From Candidatus Zambryskibacteria bacterium RIFCSPLOWO2_01_FULL_35_19 (lineage in GTDB: Bacteria > Patescibacteriota > Minisyncoccia > Phycocordibacterales > WO2-35-19), in NCBI GenBank assembly GCA_001825335.1, contig MHWA01000020.1:1-33747 (forward strand): DNA of 33,747 nt. Direction: 5' to 3'. Under the pieces are notes generated by a model that was given only the letters and a program-made list of their open reading frames with translations, had not been told where the DNA came from and searched no databases. This document shows positions 26,608 to 33,747 of the stretch, piece by piece. How positions within the stretch are numbered: the first letter of the stretch is position 1; each line of letters starts with the position of its first letter. The position numbers and the translations under genes were made by a program.

Positions 26608-26679
26608 CGCCAATTATCAATTTACACTAATCTTACGAATCTAAAATTAGTAAAATTAGTGTGCATTAGCTGATTGGCG
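26608..26679. repeat. Nested hairpin in nusB-rnc spacer
   Basis: CGCCAAT (26608-26614)/ATTGGCG (26673-26679) and ACACTAAT (26624-26631)/ATTAGTGT (26655-26662). Confidence 0.6.
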
Positions 26680-26688
26680 GACAATAAA

Positions 26689-27387
26689 ATGAAAGAAAAA
26701 GATTTTAGCGAGTTTGAAAACAAAATAGGAATAAAATTTAATGATCAAAGTATATTAAAACAAGCATTTACTCATCGCTCTTTTTTGAATGAAAATAAAA
26801 ATTTAAAAGGAGGTCATAATGAGCGCTTAGAATTTTTAGGAGATGCTGTTCTTGAACTAGCTACAACAGACTTTCTCTACAATAAATATCCAGAAAAAAA
26901 CGAAGGTGACCTAACCTCCATCCGAAGCGCCCTAGTCAATGCTCAAACATGTGCTGAAGTAGCTAGAGAAATCAAGGCCAATGATTTCTTATTACTTTCT
27001 CGTGGTGAAGCTAAAGATGAGGGTCGGGCTCGTCAATATATTTTAGCTAATGCTTTAGAAGCTATTATCGGAGCTATCTATATAGATTCTGGATACAATA
27101 ATGCGCGAGATTTTATATTGAAATATATAACTCCAAAAACAGAACAAATAGTAGAAGAAGAGCTTTGGATAGATGCTAAAAGTAAATTCCAAGAAAAAGC
27201 TCAAGACATAGTCAGTATTACTCCATCTTATAAAACTATGAAAGAAATCGGGCCTGATCACGACAAAAAATTTACTGTTGGTGTATTTTTGGATGGAGAG
27301 TTGGTCTCCGAAGGCAATGGTGAATCAAAACAGGACGCAGAACAGTCGGCGGCTCGTAAAGCTTTAAAAAATAAAAATTGGAATTAA
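26689..27387 (+). CDS. rnc: Ribonuclease III
   Basis: FTHRSFLNE, HNERLEFLGDAVLEL, ALEAIIGAIYIDSGY, dsRBD C-terminus. Confidence 0.94.
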   Translation: MKEKDFSEFENKIGIKFNDQSILKQAFTHRSFLNENKNLKGGHNERLEFLGDAVLELATTDFLYNKYPEKNEGDLTSIRSALVNAQTCAEVAREIKANDFLLLSRGEAKDEGRARQYILANALEAIIGAIYIDSGYNNARDFILKYITPKTEQIVEEELWIDAKSKFQEKAQDIVSITPSYKTMKEIGPDHDKKFTVGVFLDGELVSEGNGESKQDAEQSAARKALKNKNWN

Positions 27388-27388
27388 A

Positions 27389-27796
27389 TTATTTAACTTT
27401 ACATTTTAAGCATTTGCAACCAAGAGGTTTGATGATTTCATCAAAATATTCTTTATCATAATCATAACAAAGCTCTTCCCCTGCCTTTATTTTACGTTTA
27501 GAAAAAACACAAATATGGCCTCGTAAAATTTCTATTTCACAATTTGGTAAACATGAATGATTTATATATCTAGCAATATTTTTGCGACTAGAACCATCTA
27601 TAAAACGATTTTTACTAGTCTCAAAAAGATATTTACCCCCTTTTAAATTAGCCTCTTTTTCTGTTAGGATTGACCCTTTATATTCAATAACAAAACCGCC
27701 GCGCTCTATAGATTCTTTAGTAAAAAGACCCAAACCCGCTATAGATCTTTTGACAATCAAATTACGTTTTATATATCTATATTTTTTAGAAAGCAT
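27389..27796 (-). CDS. SET-domain protein (putative lysine methyltransferase)
   Basis: RSIAGLGLFTKESIERGGFVIEYKG, ARYINHSCLPNCE, AGEELCYDYDKEYF, CKCLKCK. Confidence 0.9.
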   Translation of the reverse strand: MLSKKYRYIKRNLIVKRSIAGLGLFTKESIERGGFVIEYKGSILTEKEANLKGGKYLFETSKNRFIDGSSRKNIARYINHSCLPNCEIEILRGHICVFSKRKIKAGEELCYDYDKEYFDEIIKPLGCKCLKCKVK

Positions 27797-27843
27797 AAAG
27801 ACTATTATACATAAAATATTATTTTGTATGATAAAATACTTTC

Positions 27844-30096
27844 ATGCTTAAATCATTGGAAGTTTCGGGCTTTAAATCTTTTGCCAAAAAAACTGAATTA
27901 CATTTTAAATCAAAAATAACAGCCATAGTTGGGCCAAACGGTAGCGGTAAATCAAATATAGCCGAAGCTTTTCGTTTTGTATTAGGAGAGCAATCTATGA
28001 AATCTATGCGCGGTAAGAGAGGTGAAGACCTTATCTGGAATGGATCAACTGAAACCGCTCGTTCAAATAGATCTAGAGTAAAACTTGTTTTTGATAATTC
28101 AAAAAATATATTTGATATTGATTTTGATGAGGTAATAATAGAAAGGGTAGTCAATAGAGATGGGAGCAACGAATACTATTTAAACAGTAGTTTGGTTAGA
28201 CTTAAAGATGTGATAGAGCTTCTTTCAGAAGCCCACATTGGAGCTTCTGGACATCATATAATATCTCAAGGAGAAGCTGACAAAATACTTAGTGCAAATA
28301 TTAAAGAAAGAAAAGAGATGATAGAAGACGCCTTAGGTCTTAAAATTTACCAATATAAAAGAGAAGAAAGCCAAAGAAAACTTTTAAAAACAGAAGAAAA
28401 TATAAAACAAGTTGAATCCTTGCGAAGAGAAATAGCTCCCCATCTCCGTTTTTTAAAAAAGCAGGTAGACAAAGTAGAAAGAGCCGAACAATTGAGACTA
28501 AAACTATCTAAATTTTATAGAGAATATTTAAAGAGAGAACAAATTTATATAGAAAAATCTAAAAAAGAAATTGACAATAGTAAAAACCCATTGACTCAAA
28601 AACTTGAAGAGTTGGACAAATCAATGGGAAAAGCTAAAGAAGTATTAAACACCTCAAGAAATAAAGATCAAAAAAGTGAAGAACTTTTAGATATAGAAAA
28701 TAAAATAGAGAAAGAAAGACAAAACAAAGATAGTTTGTATAGAGAAATAGGCAAAATAGAAGGAGAAATAAATGCTAATCAAAAAATAATCCAAAAAATA
28801 GAAACAGACCAAAAATCAGAAGACAACAAAACAGTCCCACTAAAAGAGATAGAAAAATTGGAAAAAGAAATTTCAGAATTTAGAGAAATTTCTAGAATAA
28901 TTCAAAGGATTAAAGATTTTATTGAAAGTCACAGAACTAAATCTGATCTTTCGACAAACTCAGGACAAGTAACAAATTTAAGTGAATTAGTTTCTTTAAA
29001 TAATAATCTGGAAGAAAAAAAGATAGATATGGAAGAAAAAATAGAGGAAAGTAATATTTATTTAAATAAATTTTCTTTTGAATATCAAAAAATAAAAGAA
29101 TCTATAGAAAAAGAAAAGAACTCTGGCCGAGAAGCAGAAAGAGTTATGTTTAAAATATCTTCCGAACAAAGCGAGCTTAGAGGGCAATTAAATTTACTAG
29201 AGGCAGAAATAAAAAGAATAAAAATAATAGAAGAAGACTGGAAAAGGGAAATACAAGAAGGGGGAGTACTTTTAGGAACAGATATTTTAGGGTTTGAAAA
29301 TGAAGAAATCCTTAACTCTGAAGAAGAAAGAGCAGAACAAGAACAACGCCGAAGGGAGCTCGAAAAAATGAAAATAAGATTGGAAGAGTTAGGAGGTGGT
29401 AGTGGAGCAGAAGTCACCAAAGAATACAGAGAAACTCTGGAAAGAGATGAATTTTTAGAAAAAGAGTTGGAAGATTTAAAAAAATCGGCAGACTCTTTAG
29501 AAATTCTTATAAAAGAATTAATTGAAAAATTAGATATTGAATTTAAAGAAGGTATAGAAAAAATAAATAAAACTTTTCAAGAATTTTTTATACTTATGTT
29601 TGATGGAGGTAATGCGTTTCTCAAAATAGTAAAAAATGAGAAAAAAAGAAGTATAATCTCTGAATTCGAAGATGAACTTGTCTTACGTAGCTCTGATGAA
29701 ATACAGAACGAAATGGAAACGGGGGAACAAAATAAGATTGAAACTGGAATTGATATCGAAGTATCGTTACCTCGAAAAAGAATCCGAGGTCTAGAAATGC
29801 TCTCTGGTGGAGAAAGGGCTCTCACTTCAATCGCTCTTCTTTTTGCTTTATCTCAAGTCAATCCGCCACCTTTTATAATTTTAGACGAAACTGATGCCGC
29901 ACTCGACGAAGCCAACTCCAAAAAATACGGAGATATGATTGAGTCTCTTTCTAAAGTCTCCCAACTTATCCTTATTACTCACAACCGCGAGACAATGTCT
30001 CGCGCCGGCGTCATATACGGCATCACTATGGGCAGAGACGGCAGCTCTCGCTTGCTATCTATTGCTTTTGATGAAGCGGTCGCGGTGGCGAAGTAA
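27844..30096 (+). CDS. smc: SMC-like ATPase, short form
   Basis: SGFKSFAKKTEL, GPNGSGKSNIAEAFRFVLGE, LSGGERALTSIALLFAL, FIILDETDAALDEAN; only 750 aa. Confidence 0.92.
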   Translation: MLKSLEVSGFKSFAKKTELHFKSKITAIVGPNGSGKSNIAEAFRFVLGEQSMKSMRGKRGEDLIWNGSTETARSNRSRVKLVFDNSKNIFDIDFDEVIIERVVNRDGSNEYYLNSSLVRLKDVIELLSEAHIGASGHHIISQGEADKILSANIKERKEMIEDALGLKIYQYKREESQRKLLKTEENIKQVESLRREIAPHLRFLKKQVDKVERAEQLRLKLSKFYREYLKREQIYIEKSKKEIDNSKNPLTQKLEELDKSMGKAKEVLNTSRNKDQKSEELLDIENKIEKERQNKDSLYREIGKIEGEINANQKIIQKIETDQKSEDNKTVPLKEIEKLEKEISEFREISRIIQRIKDFIESHRTKSDLSTNSGQVTNLSELVSLNNNLEEKKIDMEEKIEESNIYLNKFSFEYQKIKESIEKEKNSGREAERVMFKISSEQSELRGQLNLLEAEIKRIKIIEEDWKREIQEGGVLLGTDILGFENEEILNSEEERAEQEQRRRELEKMKIRLEELGGGSGAEVTKEYRETLERDEFLEKELEDLKKSADSLEILIKELIEKLDIEFKEGIEKINKTFQEFFILMFDGGNAFLKIVKNEKKRSIISEFEDELVLRSSDEIQNEMETGEQNKIETGIDIEVSLPRKRIRGLEMLSGGERALTSIALLFALSQVNPPPFIILDETDAALDEANSKKYGDMIESLSKVSQLILITHNRETMSRAGVIYGITMGRDGSSRLLSIAFDEAVAVAK
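28945..28970 (+). repeat. Embedded repeat family P3 in smc
   Basis: GATCTTTCGACAAACTCAGGACAAGT encodes DLSTNSGQV at the coiled-coil midpoint. Confidence 0.6.
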
Positions 30097-30170
30097 AATT
30101 TAATTACGGACATCCTTGCGTGAGTAATTACAAAATATAACATTCAACGCGATCGGGTTAGTTGTTATAT

Positions 30171-32240
30171 TTATACAAGTTTAAAATCCAAAGTTTTGCG
30201 GGTAAGGTCAGCAGAGACAAGGCGGACACGGAGGGAATCACCAAGGGAGAATTTCTTTTTGGAATTTTGCCCAATTATAGCGTAATTTTTTTGGTCCAGT
30301 TTGTAGAAGTCATCGCCCAAATCTTTGATGCGCACCAACCCTTCCACTTTAGTATCAGGGTCTTCGACATACATACCCCATTCGGTCACTCCAGAAATAA
30401 CAACATCAAATTCTTCTCCGATTTTATTTTGCATAAATTCTACTTGCTTATATTTGATACTATCGCGCTCCGCTTCTTGAATAGTAACTTCTTTATCACT
30501 AGCGGCTACTGCAATCTTTTCAAATTTTGCTATTTCATCTTTAGCAACAGGTAAATTTTTGATATGTTTTTCTAAAATTCGATGTATTAAAAGATCAGGA
30601 TAACGACGAATAGGAGAAGTAAAGTGAGTATAATATTGAAAAGCTAAACCAAAATGCCCTATATTTTTTGTAGAATACACCGCTTTAGCCATACTACGAA
30701 TAGTTGCAGTTTTTATGAGTGATTCGGAAGCGTGACCCTCAATTTGTTTCAGAAGTATATTTATATCTTTAGCCGAAACCTCTCCGTTGTGAATTGGTAA
30801 TTCATGACCTAAAGCTCTGACAAAAATCGCCAATTCTTCTATTTTCTCCATCTTTGGTAATTTGTGAATACGAAAAATAGAAGCGCCACCTCTTTTACCT
30901 ACCTTATCACTAATAAACTTAGCCACTTCTCTATTAGCAAGAAGCATCCACTCCTCAATCATTTTCATAGTGTCAAGTCGTGGTTTTTTATAAATCCTTA
31001 TTGGTTTACCTTTGTCATCTAATTCAAACTTAACTTCATCTGTTTCAAATTCTATGGCTCCATTTTTTTTGTTTTCTGCACGATAAATATTGGCAAGACG
31101 GTTAAGTTCTGAAAGTTCCTGAAAAAAACTTCCTGAGCGTGCCTTGCGCAACTCGACGGAGTGAGCAGAGGAATTTCCCACTAGGGAAATATCCGTGCTA
31201 AGGGAAGGAATGTTTTTTTCAGGAACTTTTTGATCAAGAATTTCCTGCGCCTCTTCGTAAGAAAATCTTTTATCTGAATTTATTATTGTCCTGCCAAACC
31301 AACGCTCCAAAACTTTGCCAGTATTTTTTTCAATATCAAAAACAGCCGAAAAAGCATAGCGATCAACATTTGGTTTAAGTGAACATAAATCATTACTTAA
31401 AATTTCAGGAAGCATAGGAATTGTTCTGTCTACCAAGTATGTCGAAAAACTTCTATTTAGAGCCTCTTTATCCAAAGGAGTATCAGGACGTACAAAAAAA
31501 GAGACATCGGCTATATGAACACCAACTCTTATTTTACTGTCACCTAAATCTTCATATGAAAGTGCATCATCAAAATCTTTAGCATCCGCTGGGTCTATTG
31601 TAAAAGTAGTGATATCGCGGAAATCCTTTCTGTTTGTAGTATCAAAGGGCATTTTTGACACTTTTTCTGCCTCTGCTTCTACTTCAGAAGGAAAATTATA
31701 AACAATACCCTTATCCAAAAGGATTGAACGCATCTCTGTTTCGTGTTCGCCCTTTTTACCAATAATAGAAATAATTTTACCTTTTGGATTAAGATTTGGA
31801 TTGACCCAATTTATCTCTACTAAAGCTTTTTGCCCAACATCTGATGTTGGATTAATATCCACTTCTTTATAAAATTTAAAATCATCTGGCTTAAAAAATA
31901 TCCGAGAACCGGATTTTTCTATTGTTCCGACAAATTTAGTTTTATTTCTTTTTATTATCTTAGTGACTCTGCCTTTTTTTCTGCTTGCCCCGCGAAGCTT
32001 CTGCGAAGTGGGGTCTTTACCTATAACCTCTACTTCTACTTCGTCTTTATCTAAGGCACAATTTAAATTTTCTTCAAAAACAATAATATCATCACCCATC
32101 CCTCGACTAGCTCGGGATCCCGCCTCTACGGGCGTGACAAAACCAAGCGGTTTAGCTGTAATTTTGATGACACCTTTTAAAATTTTTGATGAGTTGGTTT
32201 TTTTATTTATTATTTCTTCCTTTTCTCTTTTTTTATGCAT
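30171..32240 (-). CDS. rnr: Ribonuclease R / RNase II family exoribonuclease
   Basis: TIDPADAKDFDDALS, GVHIADVSFFVRP, RTIPMLPEILSNDLCSLKP, FTSPIRRYPDLLIHR, C-terminal S1 domain. Confidence 0.95.
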   Translation of the reverse strand: MHKKREKEEIINKKTNSSKILKGVIKITAKPLGFVTPVEAGSRASRGMGDDIIVFEENLNCALDKDEVEVEVIGKDPTSQKLRGASRKKGRVTKIIKRNKTKFVGTIEKSGSRIFFKPDDFKFYKEVDINPTSDVGQKALVEINWVNPNLNPKGKIISIIGKKGEHETEMRSILLDKGIVYNFPSEVEAEAEKVSKMPFDTTNRKDFRDITTFTIDPADAKDFDDALSYEDLGDSKIRVGVHIADVSFFVRPDTPLDKEALNRSFSTYLVDRTIPMLPEILSNDLCSLKPNVDRYAFSAVFDIEKNTGKVLERWFGRTIINSDKRFSYEEAQEILDQKVPEKNIPSLSTDISLVGNSSAHSVELRKARSGSFFQELSELNRLANIYRAENKKNGAIEFETDEVKFELDDKGKPIRIYKKPRLDTMKMIEEWMLLANREVAKFISDKVGKRGGASIFRIHKLPKMEKIEELAIFVRALGHELPIHNGEVSAKDINILLKQIEGHASESLIKTATIRSMAKAVYSTKNIGHFGLAFQYYTHFTSPIRRYPDLLIHRILEKHIKNLPVAKDEIAKFEKIAVAASDKEVTIQEAERDSIKYKQVEFMQNKIGEEFDVVISGVTEWGMYVEDPDTKVEGLVRIKDLGDDFYKLDQKNYAIIGQNSKKKFSLGDSLRVRLVSADLTRKTLDFKLV
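31112..31229 (-). repeat. 118-bp foldback element in rnr (family P2)
   Basis: Perfect 18-bp inverted repeats AAAGTTCCTGAAAAAAAC/GTTTTTTTCAGGAACTTT around a core shared with 10891-10953. Confidence 0.85.
31988..32013 (-). repeat. Palindromic repeat family P1 in rnr
   Basis: CCCCGCGAAGCTTCTGCGAAGTGGGG; other copies at 1057-1082, 33295-33320, 33334-33363. Confidence 0.85.
32099..32132 (-). repeat. Repeat in rnr N-terminal region (family P3-like)
   Basis: CCCTCGACTAGCTCGGGATCCCGCCTCTACGGGCG encodes PVEAGSRASRG between GFVT and MGDD. Confidence 0.55.
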
Positions 32241-32319
32241 ATTTTTAGTATTCTAACATAATTTTGAATTTTATGTTATGATATTTTTATTATTCAATTT
32301 TATTTATAATATTTATATT

Positions 32320-32952
32320 ATGTTTTCAATAAAAGAATCAATAAAATACGCTTGGGAAAAATCAAAAGAACATATGGAATTAGTCTTATTTACCACCCTT
32401 CTTATCTTAGCGGTAGGAAGTTTGACTGGTGGCTTTGGTGGCAACAATCAAAATGATTTCTCTTTGATTGGACTTATCGCTATCATCTTTGGGATGATTA
32501 TAAAGATCGGTTACAACAAAATATTCTTAAGAATATACGATGGTGAGACTCCAAAATTTGTAGATATATTTAAAGAATATAAAACTTTTTGGAAATATTT
32601 GGGAGTTTCTATTATATATCCGTTAGTAATTTTAGGAGGACTTATACTCATAATAGTCCCTGGGATTATATGGGCTGTTAGATTTTCTTTTTCTTCAATT
32701 ATAGTTATAGACACCAAAAGTGGTCCAGTGGCTGCTATGAAAGAAAGTTATGCCATCACTAAAGGTAGTTTTTGGGAAATCTTATTATTTTGGATTACTA
32801 TGATGCTTTTAAATATATTAGGTCTTATTTTCTTTGGAATTGGACTTATTATAAGTATTCCAATTTCCGTTATGGCTTATGTTTATGTATACAGAAAGCT
32901 AACAAAAGAAAAAGCCGGTCTTATAGAAAATCCTTCTTCTCTAATAGCTTGA
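32320..32952 (+). CDS. Multi-pass membrane protein of unknown function
   Basis: MFSIKESIKYAWEKSKEHM then several TM segments; ATG at 32320 preferred (TATAAT at 32305). Confidence 0.7.
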   Translation: MFSIKESIKYAWEKSKEHMELVLFTTLLILAVGSLTGGFGGNNQNDFSLIGLIAIIFGMIIKIGYNKIFLRIYDGETPKFVDIFKEYKTFWKYLGVSIIYPLVILGGLILIIVPGIIWAVRFSFSSIIVIDTKSGPVAAMKESYAITKGSFWEILLFWITMMLLNILGLIFFGIGLIISIPISVMAYVYVYRKLTKEKAGLIENPSSLIA

Positions 32953-32980
32953 CGTATATTTTAAAAAGTATATACTTTTT
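32949..32980 (+). promoter_or_regulatory. Candidate upstream rrn promoter with palindrome
   Basis: TTGACG (32949-32954), N16, TATACT (32971-32976); perfect palindrome AAAAAGTATATACTTTTT (32963-32980). Confidence 0.45.
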
Positions 32981-33006
32981 AACACTCCCTATGGGGAGTG
33001 TTTTAA
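32981..33006 (+). terminator. Terminator-like hairpin
   Basis: AACACTCCC-TATG-GGGAGTGTT then TT. Confidence 0.7.
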
Positions 33007-33294
33007 AGAAAGTTCATTGACATACCAAGAAATATAATAAGTACAAGAAAAAGAAACTACTAGCTTTGAGCCGTGGTAAGGTTTGGTTAGTAGTTGCAAG
33101 TTCCAATTTTTAAGGAGTCTCATTTTTGAGACAACTATAAAAATTGAGGATGCTGATTTTTTAAATAAAATCAGCGCCCAAATTTTTATCTAGTTTATTA
33201 AAACTAGAAAGTGATTTTAGTAGCTAGGGTCAAAACAAGAATTTCAAAATAAGGTATTTTTTGTTTTGTTCCGTTCAAATTTCGAAGAAATTTG

Positions 33295-33363
33295 CCCCGC
33301 GAAGCTTTTGCGGAGTGGGGCATATTAACTCAACCCCACTTCGCCCTAACGGGCTTCGCGGGG
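33295..33363. repeat. Two P1 palindromes in opposite orientation in the 16S leader
   Basis: CCCCGCGAAGCTTTTGCGGAGTGGGG (33295-33320) and CCCCACTTCGCCCTAACGGGCTTCGCGGGG (33334-33363). Confidence 0.85.
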
Positions 33364-33380
33364 TAAAATTAAACTTCGTT

Positions 33381-33747
33381 TAATTTTAGAGTTTGATCCT
33401 AGCTCAGGATGAACGCTGGCGGCGTGGATAAGGCATGCAAGTCGAATGGGTTTAGACCCATGGCGAACGAGGTAGTAACACGTAGGTACGTACCCTTTAG
33501 TTGGGCATAACTAGCCGAAAGGTTAGATAATTCCCAATGGTCCCTGAGACTTCGGTCGAAGGGTAAAGATTTATCGCTAAAGGAACGGCCTGCGACCTAT
33601 CAGCTAGTTGGTGAGGTAATAGCTCACCAAGGCTATGACGGGTAGGGGGGGTGAGAGCCCGATCCCCACCGATGGAACTGAGAAACGGTCCATACACCTA
33701 CGGGTGGCCGCAGTCGAGAATCTTCCGCAATGGGCGAAAGCCTGACG
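33381..33747 (+). rRNA. rrs: 16S ribosomal RNA, 5' part, truncated by window end
   Basis: AGAGTTTGATCCTAGCTCAGGATGAACGCTGGCGGCGTG from 33388, through CCTACGGGTGGCCGCAG. Confidence 0.95.

Noticed and set aside
29989-30007. Perfect palindrome CGCGAGAC-aat-GTCTCGCG in smc
   Set aside because: Encodes the conserved SMC motif THNRETMSRAG, so native coding sequence explains it; not counted as an inserted repeat.
33497-33697. 66-aa minus-strand ORF
   Set aside because: Lies inside 16S rRNA.
1-33747. CRISPR arrays, complete transposons, prophage genes
   Set aside because: No regularly spaced direct repeats and no transposase, integrase or phage structural proteins among the ORFs.

Overview
AT-rich, gene-dense window that looks like a Patescibacteria/CPR (Parcubacteria-like) chromosome. 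Taxonomy is inferred from gene content and the divergent 16S start. Contents: a carbon-metabolism cluster (GAPDH, RpiB, Rpe-like, split transketolase, PfkB kinase, class II FBA) with a MazEF module inside it; a translation block (L25, L31, PrfA, S2, EF-Ts, tRNA-Thr); PheRS, GyrB, ThrRS, DnaE, RNase HII, L32, NusB-Nudix, RNase III, SET protein, SMC, RNase R; and the first ~365 nt of a 16S rRNA gene with its leader. Main observations: (1) several families of small palindromic repeats occur both between genes and in frame inside housekeeping CDSs (GAPDH, ThrRS, RNase HII, SMC, and three in RNase R), resembling Rickettsia palindromic elements; one ~120-bp foldback family shows stem covariation between copies. 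(2) Three GC-rich structured loci with promoter-like and terminator-like signals match no RNA family I recognise; one carries a 15-nt perfect complement to the conserved 16S 3' tail (AAAGGAGGTGATCCA). (3) About ten genes have a -10-like box placed so that the predicted +1 falls on or within 3 nt of the start codon (leaderless architecture), and SD motifs are almost absent. (4) Unusual proteins: single-chain PheRS with FDX-ACB domain, NusB-Nudix fusion, apparently hinge-less SMC, SET-domain protein. No alignments, folds or database searches were run; all comparisons were made by eye.
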